Below are positions 22,020-28,456 of a stretch of DNA of 28,456 bases, one piece after another (positions within the stretch are counted from its first letter, which is position 1; each line of letters begins with the position of its first letter). The stretch is taken from assembly GCA_946998205.1 (NCBI GenBank), contig CAMPYJ010000033.1, positions 1-28,456 of the forward strand, in the 5' to 3' direction. The stretch is from an uncultured Prevotella sp. (GTDB lineage Bacteria; Bacteroidota; Bacteroidia; Bacteroidales; Bacteroidaceae). The translations under genes were made by a program, and so were the position numbers. Below the pieces are notes generated by a model that was not told where the DNA came from, ran no database searches, and worked only from the letters and a program-made list of their open reading frames with translations.

Positions 22020-23435
22020 ATGAAAACAATTAAATACTTATTGGTAGGAGCGTTGTTATTAGGATTTTCAGCTCCTTCAATGGCGCAAGATGATGCGGCC
22101 ATCACGAAAGCGACTCAGATCATCAAGTCAACAAGTCCGGGTGTCGTAGAAAAGGCATTGAAGGATATTGTAAAAGCAAACAAGAAGAATCCGGCTGTTC
22201 TGGTGGGAATTGGTAAAGTTCTCTTGGATCAGAAAAATGTGGATTTGGCGATGAAATATGCAGATATGGCCATGGCGCGTGATAAGAAATATGCACCTGC
22301 TTACATCTTGGCCGGTGATGTTGAAGTGGCAAAGGATGACGGCGGTGCTGCAGCAGGATGGTATCAGCAGGCAAAGTACTTTGACCCAAAGAACCCTGAA
22401 GCCTACGTTAAGTATGCCAACATCCTCCGCGGTCGCAGTCCTGAAGAGGCCGTGGCAAATCTTAATGAACTTCGGACGCAGCGTCCTGATATTGCCGTTG
22501 ACGCATTGGCAGCCAGAATTTATTATAGTGCGAACATGCTTGGTAAGAGTATGCAAGCGTATGAGAAGGTTGACAAGAGCAAGCTTGAAGACGTTGATAT
22601 TACTAATTATGCCATGGCCGGTTATTTGTCACAGCATCGTCAAAAGAGTTTGGATATGGCTTTGTATGGTCTCAATAAGAATCCACGCAACGCAGCTTGG
22701 AATCGGTTGGCTTTCTATAATTACACGGATGAGGGAAAAATTGAAGATGCCTTGAAATATGCGGATCGCCTTTTCAACGCTTCTGACAGTGCGAAAATTT
22801 CTGGATATGATTATACATATTACGGTCAGGCATATTTGGCCAACAAGCAATATGACAACGCCGTTGATATGTACAAAAAGGCTTTGGCTGCCAATGCAGA
22901 CAGCAAGGATCTGGCAAACAGCAACAGGAAAAGTCTCTCTGATGCTTATTTGGCTAAGGGCGACCATGCCAATGCCATTTCTTATTACGAAGAATATTTG
23001 AAAAATGTAAAAGAACCTACGGCGACAGATTTGGCTGGTTTGGGAACAATCTATACAACCGTGGCGGCCAGTCTGAAAGGCGAAGAACAGAAAGCAACGT
23101 TGCGAAAGGCTGATGAGGTCTATAAGCAGTTGGGTGAGAAATTCCCTGCCAATATTGATTTTGCCAATTTCTTGCGTGCAAGAGTGAATTCTAATCTCGA
23201 CCCTGATACGAAAGGTGGATTGGCAAAGCCATTCTATGAGGCTTTGGCAAATTCTCTGAGCCAGAAAGCTAATCGCGACAATGTGGATAATACTCGTTTG
23301 ATTGAGGCTTACAGATACTTGGGTTATTACTATTTGCTTAAGAACGAGAAATCAAAGGCAGACGGGTATTGGAAGAAGGTCTTAGAATTGGATCCCGAAA
23401 ATGCAACTGCCAAACAAGCTTTGGGGATGAAATGA
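22020..23435 (+). CDS. Periplasmic tetratricopeptide-repeat protein
   Basis: The 471-residue protein has a signal peptide (MKTIKYLLVGALLLGFSAPSMAQ). Helical TPR-like repeats fill the rest. Clear units include AYILAGDVEVAKDDGGAAAG, AYVKYANILRG, YYGQAYLANKQYDNAVDMYK, SDAYLAKGDHANAISYYEEY and YRYLGYYYLLKNEKSKADGY, ending with VLELDPENATAKQALGMK. It is the last gene of the ExbB-TonB run, 85 bp after the PstS-like gene. TPR proteins of this type are often scaffolds for periplasmic complexes. The exact partner is not known. A weak CCTG-x-TTT stem follows the stop, but I see no strong terminator. Confidence 0.88.
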   Translation: MKTIKYLLVGALLLGFSAPSMAQDDAAITKATQIIKSTSPGVVEKALKDIVKANKKNPAVLVGIGKVLLDQKNVDLAMKYADMAMARDKKYAPAYILAGDVEVAKDDGGAAAGWYQQAKYFDPKNPEAYVKYANILRGRSPEEAVANLNELRTQRPDIAVDALAARIYYSANMLGKSMQAYEKVDKSKLEDVDITNYAMAGYLSQHRQKSLDMALYGLNKNPRNAAWNRLAFYNYTDEGKIEDALKYADRLFNASDSAKISGYDYTYYGQAYLANKQYDNAVDMYKKALAANADSKDLANSNRKSLSDAYLAKGDHANAISYYEEYLKNVKEPTATDLAGLGTIYTTVAASLKGEEQKATLRKADEVYKQLGEKFPANIDFANFLRARVNSNLDPDTKGGLAKPFYEALANSLSQKANRDNVDNTRLIEAYRYLGYYYLLKNEKSKADGYWKKVLELDPENATAKQALGMK

Positions 23436-23861
23436 GTATCCTGCTTTAAAAACAGGGACGTTTCATTAAAATGTGACCACTATGAGTGATGCGAGGCAAT
23501 CGGCCTTCAGGCTGAAACACTTTAGAAAAATCGCCTTGAAGTGCCGACTGCTTCTATGAATGTCCGAAATCGTAATCGCTTGGCCTTTGTAACGCTGAAA
23601 GTCAGGGTTATTGTCATTCTGATATTATTATACTGATTGACAAATATTTAAAATAAGTCTTACTCTTGTTATGAAATCTCATAACGGAACAACCTAACAA
23701 GACAAAATGCAGTTGCAAACCATTTTTGCCAATCGCAATGGTGGTTGTTGTATGCTGTGAAAGAGAATGTTTAATATCGAGATATTTTTTTACCGGGATT
23801 GATGGGTTGAACCTTTATCTGTTCATATTCTTCACCCCTAAATCTAATAACCATTTTTATT
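23436..23861. other. Intergenic region with one perfect palindrome
   Basis: No gene is seen. A perfect 7-bp inverted repeat with a 4-nt loop (GTTATGAAATCTCATAAC, 23668-23685) lies about 180 bp before the next gene and could be an operator or an RNA hairpin. A near-consensus -7 element (CATTTTTG, 23721-23728) has one mismatch. Confidence 0.45.
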
Positions 23862-25097
23862 ATGAAGTCATTCTCAAAAATCCTCTCCGCTAACACGCTC
23901 GCTTTATGTTTCTTGTGCGTGTTGATGTTGTCGTTTCGTACTGCCAATGCCCAGCGATTTATTTTGGGTGAAAAGTTTAAGGACAACGGTAAGAACTGGC
24001 AAAACACATCAGGGAAACTAAAAACCTTTACCAGTGATGAAATCTATGGTCATCGGTGGACGTTGCAAACTGATGGACGTAATGCGTATAACACAAATTG
24101 TGAGGTTAAAGGGCTTTTGCATGTTGGGTCCGGTTCATCGGAGGTCAAAACACTGACCCTAACGAGCACCACTGATTTCAAAGATGTGGACTTAGTGTCA
24201 ATCAAGTGTTCTTCAGGAAAACCTTACACGTTATCATTGTCGATAGACAATCAGTATAACGAAAGTAAAAACATTGTAGATTCACCGAACGATTTGTTCT
24301 CTTTTCCTACAAAGGGTGCGTGTGGAAAACTTAAGGTTCAGATGCAATATGCAAATCCGTTTAAGAAGGCATTGTATCTCTTTTACATTGAAGTAGCCTC
24401 TCTGTTGTCCGATAGCAAACCGTTGTTGCAACAGCATGTAAAACCTGCTATTACCTATTCCTACCAAGTGCAGAGAACGTTTGCATCTACACATTGGAAC
24501 ACCATTTGTCTGCCGTTTGATGTGAGCAAGGAGGCTTTAGCCGAGGCAATGGGAAAGAACTGCGAATTGCGAGTGTTTTCAAAAGAAGTTGATAACCACA
24601 TGCTGAAGTTTTATAAAACCGATGCCATTGAAGCTGGGGTTCCCTATCTCATCAAACCTGTTAAAGAGGTGAAAAACCCTATTTTCTCAAACGTGGTTTA
24701 CAAAAAGGATGCCATGCCTCAGACAATTCAAGATAAAACTGGGCAATATGCTTTCATCGGCACATTCGACCCGGTAACCCTAAATGCTGATGGTCACGAC
24801 TTGTTATTGGAGTTAAATCGCTATCTTGCCAAGCCAAATACTAAAGATGACTGCCAAATGTATGGCATGCGAGCTTACTTCAAAATAAATGAGCGTAACA
24901 GCACTTCTGACAAGCCGATAAAGTATGGTATTGATTGTGGCAGCGAGAAGGTGAGTGGAATCCTGTCACTTTCGGTACATCCTTCAAAGCACGGCCAGCA
25001 TGTTTACAACCTACAAGGCATGGATGTAGGAACTGACATTCATCATTTGCCAGCAGGTGTTTATGTGATTGGAGGGAAGAAGATATTAAAAAGATGA
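23862..25097 (+). CDS. Secreted protein of unknown function with Prevotella-type C-terminal tail
   Basis: The 411-residue protein has a signal peptide (MKSFSKILSANTLALCFLCV through the AQ at residues 30-31). The middle part (about 205-345) contains FASTHWNTICLPFDVSKEAL, a pattern (W-T-x-CLPF) I recognise from many Prevotella surface proteins, often beside leucine-rich or BspA-like repeats, and VPYLIKPVKEV. The C-terminus reads VYNLQGMDVGTDIHHLPAGV and then GGKKILKR, the common Prevotella YNLxGxxV...LPAGVYxxxGKKxxxx tail. This tail may be a sorting or anchoring domain. I do not recognise a catalytic domain. No neighbour gives a hint to function. Confidence 0.72.
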   Translation: MKSFSKILSANTLALCFLCVLMLSFRTANAQRFILGEKFKDNGKNWQNTSGKLKTFTSDEIYGHRWTLQTDGRNAYNTNCEVKGLLHVGSGSSEVKTLTLTSTTDFKDVDLVSIKCSSGKPYTLSLSIDNQYNESKNIVDSPNDLFSFPTKGACGKLKVQMQYANPFKKALYLFYIEVASLLSDSKPLLQQHVKPAITYSYQVQRTFASTHWNTICLPFDVSKEALAEAMGKNCELRVFSKEVDNHMLKFYKTDAIEAGVPYLIKPVKEVKNPIFSNVVYKKDAMPQTIQDKTGQYAFIGTFDPVTLNADGHDLLLELNRYLAKPNTKDDCQMYGMRAYFKINERNSTSDKPIKYGIDCGSEKVSGILSLSVHPSKHGQHVYNLQGMDVGTDIHHLPAGVYVIGGKKILKR

Positions 25098-25159
25098 GGC
25101 GCAAGGCCGGCTCGGATTACCAACTCATTCACTGACTTTCAACTTGGCCGGCGATCAGG

Positions 25160-25355
25160 TTTAGGCCGGTTCTGTAAATCAGCTTTGACAGGTTGTTAGA
25201 CTATTTTTGAGCTCAATTTGTTTGTGAGTGAAGGAGTATAGCGAGCTATACGACTGAGCGAACAAGCAAATTGAACCAAAAAAGTACACAAGATGACAAA
25301 ACGTAAAAAGACTGACATAAAAACTTTACGGCGGCAATTAATAGAACCGCCCTTA
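25160..25355 (+). repeat. Full copy B of dispersed TIR/hairpin repeat
   Basis: The left end TTTAGGCCGGTTCTGTAAAT and right end ATTAATAGAACCGCCCTTAA are inverted. The internal hairpin centre is GTATAG (25236-25241) and CTATAC (25246-25251). It is closely similar to copies at 3425-3627 and 26206-26405, in the same orientation as both. It ends 11 bp before the pRiA4b-like gene. Confidence 0.92.
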
Positions 25356-25366
25356 ATTGATTTCAC

Positions 25367-26074
25367 ATGACAAATAGAAAGGCAAGAATCATTAAGTTGC
25401 CAAAATCCGAACATACATTTAACTTACAACCGCAAAACATTGATACAATGAGGGATGCTTTGAATTCATTTGCCAGAATATGCAAGAGTATGGCATGTAT
25501 GGCGCAAGTAAGTCCGCGAGGAAAGAAAGGACTGAAACTTACCTATCAGTTTAAGATTAAATTGAGAGGCATCAGTAAACCACCCGTATGGAGACGTGTG
25601 TTAGTACCTGCCAACTTTACTTTCTCAGGTTTCCATGCCGTGATTCAAGAAGCTTTCTGCTGGTGGAACGAACATCTATATAGCTTTGGAGACAGACCTT
25701 ACAGTCGTATGCTGACGATAGCCGAGGTACAAGAGGACGCATGGAGCGTCGCCCCCGACTATGATGCCCGAGAGTTCACGCTGGGTGAGTTTTATGGAGA
25801 GAAACTTGATCCAAAGCATAAACTCTGTTATGTCTACGATTTCGGCGACGATTGGATTCACGACATCATGCTTGAGGACATTATAGAAGAATTGCATCCC
25901 CATGCCTCGTGCGTCGCAGGCAAGGGCGCTTGTCCGGGAGAAGATTGTGGCGGAGCTTGGGGATATGAAGAGATGAAAGAGAATGGAGAAGTTGACGATC
26001 CCAAATTCTTTGACTTAGAGGGTGCCAACGCTTCAGTGGAAGAGGTAAATCCAGAAGGATTTATGCCGTTGTGA
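25367..26074 (+). CDS. pRiA4b ORF-3-like protein
   Basis: The 235-residue protein matches the plasmid pRiA4b ORF-3-like family (also called the IS1096 passenger TnpR-like family). Hallmarks are YQFKIKLRGISKPPVWRRVL (from about residue 59), FHAVIQEAFCWWNEHLYSF, TLGEFY, YVYDFGDDWIHDIMLE and the Cys-rich SCVAGKGACPGEDCGGAWGY with FFDLEGAN near the end. The molecular function of this family is not established. Members are scattered in mobile elements and accessory regions. The start at 25367 adds an N-terminal extension of about 55 residues; an internal Met at 25449 is an alternative start. Direct copies of the dispersed repeat lie on both sides (25160-25355 and 26206-26405). Confidence 0.88.
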   Translation: MTNRKARIIKLPKSEHTFNLQPQNIDTMRDALNSFARICKSMACMAQVSPRGKKGLKLTYQFKIKLRGISKPPVWRRVLVPANFTFSGFHAVIQEAFCWWNEHLYSFGDRPYSRMLTIAEVQEDAWSVAPDYDAREFTLGEFYGEKLDPKHKLCYVYDFGDDWIHDIMLEDIIEELHPHASCVAGKGACPGEDCGGAWGYEEMKENGEVDDPKFFDLEGANASVEEVNPEGFMPL

Positions 26075-26205
26075 CACTGCCGTGTTTTCCATAGACAATG
26101 AAGTAAAAGCATAAGCGAGCGCCTGTCTGCACATTCTCGTTCACAAATGGATGTCATGTTTCTTTAGTCATAAATAGTTGATTCCACTTTAGAAAGCCCA
26201 ACTTT

Positions 26206-26405
26206 TTAAAGGGTGGTTCTATAAATTAGCTTTGACAGATTGCGAGACTCTTTTTGGTTCAATTTGTTTGTGAGTGAAAGGGTATAGTGCGAGCTATACG
26301 ACTGAACGAACATGCAAATTGAACCAAAAAGAGTCTACAAAATGACAAACGTAAAAAGACTGACATAGAAAACTTTACGGTGGTAATTTATTGAACCGCT
26401 CTTTA
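26206..26405 (+). repeat. Full copy C of dispersed TIR/hairpin repeat with perfect 22-bp hairpin arms
   Basis: The ends are TTTAAAGGGTGGTTCTATAA and AATTTATTGAACCGCTCTTT. The internal arms 26245-26266 and 26315-26336 are perfectly complementary over 22 bp, with a further stem GTATAG (26282-26287) and CTATAC (26294-26299) at the tip. The conserved block AAAAAGACTGACAT and the CGTAAA/TTTACG stem follow. This is the best-preserved hairpin of the family. Confidence 0.92.
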
Positions 26406-26720
26406 GCAACATACCTACCTTCTTAAATGAAGGAGGCGTGCCATTCTGCTTAATCATACATTGTTGAAACAAGGTTGATGCGTTGTCGCTGTATTTGAAA
26501 GAAGACTTGTCACGGGTGGCTGCCCTTTTGCTGACCCCAAATCGTTGCAAGCAGTGCTTGTTGGGTTTCGGTTGCTTAGATGCGGTGAGCATCAAACGAA
26601 AGAGACTGTCTTGACGCGCAAAACAGTCTCTTGTACTATCAAATCCGATGAGCGGTTCAATCTTCTTCAGACTCAACTTTCACGCATCACCGGATTACTT
26701 CTTCCGATAATTCCTTATCA
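26406..26720. other. Intergenic stretch with a doubtful minus-strand ORF and an inverted repeat
   Basis: A 113-codon minus-strand frame (26335-26676) runs into copy C of the repeat, which supplies its last 20 or so codons and its stop. No domain is recognised, so I do not call it a gene. A perfect 10-bp inverted repeat (AAGAGACTGT at 26600-26609, ACAGTCTCTT at 26623-26632) lies about 90 bp past the ferredoxin stop and may be its terminator, though the T run is short. Confidence 0.4.
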
Positions 26721-26891
26721 TTACTCCGGAAGTGAGATAGCCTCGTTGGGACACACCTCCGCACAAGTTCCGCACTCCGTGCATGCTTCGGGATTGATAG
26801 AATAAATGTCACCTTCAGAGATGGCACCTACTGGACACTCGTCAATACAGGTGCCGCATGCGATACAGTCGTTTCCAATTACGTAAGCCAT
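26721..26891 (-). CDS. 2[4Fe-4S] ferredoxin
   Basis: The 56-residue protein has two bacterial ferredoxin cluster motifs: Cys9, Cys12, Cys15 and Cys19-Pro (CIACGTCIDECP), and Cys37, Cys40, Cys43 and Cys47-Pro (CTECGTCAEVCP). Length and spacing are those of clostridial-type 2[4Fe-4S] ferredoxins, which shuttle low-potential electrons in anaerobes (for example to pyruvate:ferredoxin oxidoreductase or Rnf). The start MAYVIGNDCI is the standard one. It is monocistronic on the minus strand and divergent from hpt. It is too short for a usual ORF cut-off. Confidence 0.97.
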   Translation of the reverse strand: MAYVIGNDCIACGTCIDECPVGAISEGDIYSINPEACTECGTCAEVCPNEAISLPE

Positions 26892-26962
26892 AGATGTAAA
26901 CTTTTAAGTATTCAATAATGTTCTTGTATAATAGTCTTGGTAGATACCTACTCTAGACGATG

Positions 26963-26970
26963 CAAAGGTA
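26963..26970 (-). promoter_or_regulatory. -7 element (TACCTTTG) of the ferredoxin gene
   Basis: The minus strand reads TACCTTTG about 71 bp upstream of the ferredoxin start. A TTTG at 26994-26997 is present at a longer than usual spacing of 23 bp. Confidence 0.6.
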
Positions 26971-26997
26971 CATGTTTTTATTTTGAATACCTACAAA

Positions 26998-27186
26998 TGG
27001 GTAATGTTTTTTTGTTAATTTATCTCTATCGTTGTATCATGAGCACCTGCCAGTGAGGTTCAATTATCGGTTCACATATATAATAATGTAATTCCGTACA
27101 TTCTGTAAGTCCTGTTTCTGACCGATTTTTTACCCCATCTCTGTGACTTTCACGGGTGTGTAGTCGCATGTTTATGATATTTTTCG
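26998..27186. other. Divergent ferredoxin-hpt intergenic region
   Basis: The gap between the ferredoxin and hpt genes is about 330 bp. Apart from the two outward-facing -7 elements I see no gene, repeat or obvious hairpin. Confidence 0.4.
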
Positions 27187-27194
27187 TAATTTTG
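27187..27194 (+). promoter_or_regulatory. -7 element (TAATTTTG) of hpt-adk
   Basis: TAATTTTG fits TAnnTTTG and lies 28 bp before the hpt start. No convincing -33 box is seen. Confidence 0.6.
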
Positions 27195-27222
27195 CGTTTT
27201 ATAATGAACAAATTCAAATTCC

Positions 27223-27762
27223 ATGAGTAAAGTTACGATCAAGGACAAAACGTTCAGAACGTTCATCCCCGAGGCTGACATCTTGGAGCGGGTGAAAGCG
27301 GTTGCTGCGAAAATCAACGCTGACATGGCAGGCAAAGACCCGCTGTTTCTCGCCGTGCTGAACGGCTCATTCGTGTTTGCGGCCGACTTGATGCGATACA
27401 TCACGATTCCCAGTGAAATATCGTTTGTCAAATTGGCCTCGTACCAGGGCATCGCTTCTACGGGCGTCATCAAGGAAGTGATAGGCCTGGCCGAGGACAT
27501 TACCAACCGCCATGTGGTTATTGTCGAAGACATTGTCGATACGGGGGCAACGATGAGACGTATGCTCGAAACGCTCGGCACGCGTCGTCCCGCATCAATA
27601 GACATCTGTACTCTGCTGCTGAAGCCCGGCAAGCTGAGTGTTCCCTTGAACGTTAAATATGTGGCCATGGAGATACCAAACGACTTTATCGTGGGTTATG
27701 GTCTCGACTACGAACAGCAAGGTAGAAACTTAAGAAACATTTATACATTAGTAGAAGAATGA
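27223..27762 (+). CDS. hpt: Hypoxanthine phosphoribosyltransferase
   Basis: The 179-residue cytosolic enzyme salvages hypoxanthine (and usually guanine) with PRPP to give IMP or GMP. It shows the LAVLNGSFVFAADLMR region, the flexible-loop Ser-Tyr in KLASYQGI, the PRPP-binding motif VVIVEDIVDTGATM with Glu102 and Asp103, and KYVAMEIPNDFIVGYGLDY near the end. Length is normal for the family. It overlaps adk by 4 nt (ATGA), linking purine salvage to nucleotide phosphorylation. Confidence 0.95.
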   Translation: MSKVTIKDKTFRTFIPEADILERVKAVAAKINADMAGKDPLFLAVLNGSFVFAADLMRYITIPSEISFVKLASYQGIASTGVIKEVIGLAEDITNRHVVIVEDIVDTGATMRRMLETLGTRRPASIDICTLLLKPGKLSVPLNVKYVAMEIPNDFIVGYGLDYEQQGRNLRNIYTLVEE

Positions 27763-28331
27763 AAAATATTGTAATATTCGGTGCTCCCGGATCGGGAAAG
27801 GGCACCCAGAGCGAGCAGTTGATTGCCAAGTATGGCTTCGGGCACATCTCCACGGGTGACGTGTTGCGCAATGAAATCAAGAACGGTACCGAACTGGGTA
27901 CAACGGCTAAAGAGTATATTGACAAGGGGCAGTTGATTCCCGACGAGCTCATGATAGACATCCTGGCCAGCGTGTACGATGGTTTTGGCAAGGCTCACAA
28001 GGGTGTCATCTTCGACGGCTTTCCGCGTACCATCCTTCAAGCCGAGGCTTTGAAGCAGATGTTGGCCGACCGCGGTCACTGCGTTGCGGCAATGATTGAA
28101 CTGGATGTTCCTGAAGACGAGCTGATGAAGCGCCTTATTCAGCGCGGACAGGAGAGCGGTCGTACGGATGATAACGAGGAAACCATCAGGAAACGTTTGA
28201 CCGTTTATCACTCTCAAACCGCTCCTTTGATTGAATGGTATAAAAAAGAGGGTATTCATCATCATATCAACGGCTTGGGCGAATTAGAAAGAATCACGGC
28301 TGATATATGCCAAACAATTGATTTACTTTGA
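27759..28331 (+). CDS. adk: Adenylate kinase
   Basis: The 190-residue enzyme interconverts ATP + AMP and 2 ADP. It shows the P-loop GAPGSGKGT (8-16, Lys14), HISTGDVLRNEI for AMP binding, GVIFDGFPRT, and the short LID region (QRGQESGRTDDNEETIRKRL), which lacks zinc-binding cysteines. The 190-residue length is the short-LID form usual in Bacteroidetes. It starts inside the stop codon of hpt. A 37-bp tandem repeat begins directly after its stop. Confidence 0.96.
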   Translation: MKNIVIFGAPGSGKGTQSEQLIAKYGFGHISTGDVLRNEIKNGTELGTTAKEYIDKGQLIPDELMIDILASVYDGFGKAHKGVIFDGFPRTILQAEALKQMLADRGHCVAAMIELDVPEDELMKRLIQRGQESGRTDDNEETIRKRLTVYHSQTAPLIEWYKKEGIHHHINGLGELERITADICQTIDLL

Positions 28332-28332
28332 A

Positions 28333-28456
28333 CATTCTTTACTTTGAACTTTGAACTTTGAACATTGAACGTTATTTACTTTGAACATTGAACATTGAGC
28401 TTTGAACGTTATTTACTTTGAACATTGAACATTGAGCTTTGAACGTTATTTACTTT
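28333..28456. repeat. 37-bp tandem repeat built of TTGAACATT-like subunits, running off the window
   Basis: The 37-bp unit starts GTTATTTACTTTGAACATTG and recurs at 28371, 28408 and 28445, giving at least two perfect units plus a partial one. The preceding 28333-28370 has looser ACTTTGAACTTTGAAC subrepeats. It begins 1-2 bp past the adk stop. Subunits are 7-9 bp (TGAACAT, TTTGAAC). No terminator is seen before it. Confidence 0.9.

Noticed and set aside
25160..26405. Insertion sequence encoding a transposase
   Set aside because: The only gene between the repeats is of the pRiA4b ORF-3-like family. No DDE, Y1 or serine-recombinase catalytic motif is visible, so I do not call it an IS.
26335..26676. 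113-aa minus-strand ORF downstream of the ferredoxin gene
   Set aside because: Its C-terminus and stop are supplied by repeat copy C, no family is recognised, and an inverted repeat that may be the ferredoxin terminator lies inside it.

Overview
The window is chromosomal DNA of a Bacteroidales bacterium, most likely Prevotella or a close relative. Three things support this. Many genes are preceded by the Bacteroidetes -7 element TAnnTTTG and not by Shine-Dalgarno sites. The gene content is typical: ExbB-ExbD-ExbD-TonB with a PstS-like lipoprotein and a TPR protein, long LptG, fused RibBA, GH43, and a Prevotella-type C-terminal tail on a secreted protein. Predicted exported proteins carry Bacteroidales-type signal peptides ending in AQ or lipoboxes.

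Layout. 1-433: terminator of an upstream gene, a 9-10 bp tandem repeat, a C7 and a G9 tract. 434-2879: a 46-aa leader-like small ORF and a large surface lipoprotein with a C-type-lectin-like C-terminal region. 2880-3658: non-coding, rich in a dispersed repeat. 3659-5730: an OmpR-family response regulator and its histidine kinase, overlapping by ATGA. 5897-9570: MgtA-type P-type ATPase and an outer-membrane barrel/porin-like protein, also overlapping by ATGA. 10251-10757: small outer-membrane barrel protein with its own promoter and terminator. 10937-12173 (minus strand): GH43 glycosidase and a CAU-anticodon tRNA. 12174-13314: about 1.1 kb with no credible gene. 13315-17768: LptG, RibBA and a class I aminotransferase. 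17985-23435: ExbB, two ExbD, TonB, PstS-like lipoprotein and TPR protein, apparently one energy-transduction operon. 23862-25097: secreted protein of unknown function. 25367-26074: pRiA4b ORF-3-like protein bracketed by two repeat copies. 26721-26891 (minus strand): 2[4Fe-4S] ferredoxin, too short for usual ORF cut-offs. 27223-28331: hpt and adk, overlapping by ATGA. 28333-28456: a 37-bp tandem repeat.

The most notable signal is a dispersed, apparently non-autonomous repeat family present at eight intergenic places. Full copies are about 200 bp. They have terminal inverted repeats (GGGCGGTTCTATAAATTA-like), a long internal hairpin and a second small hairpin. Paired changes in the hairpin between copies keep the base pairing. 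At three loci the repeat begins at, and appears to supply, the stop codon of the preceding gene. Two direct copies bracket the pRiA4b-like gene. No transposase for the family is encoded here.

The other functional units look ordinary: a two-component system beside a magnesium pump and a porin-like protein, a TonB energising system, LPS export, riboflavin synthesis, purine salvage and adenylate kinase. Homopolymer G tracts upstream of the surface lipoprotein and inside the PstS-like gene are possible phase-variation sites.
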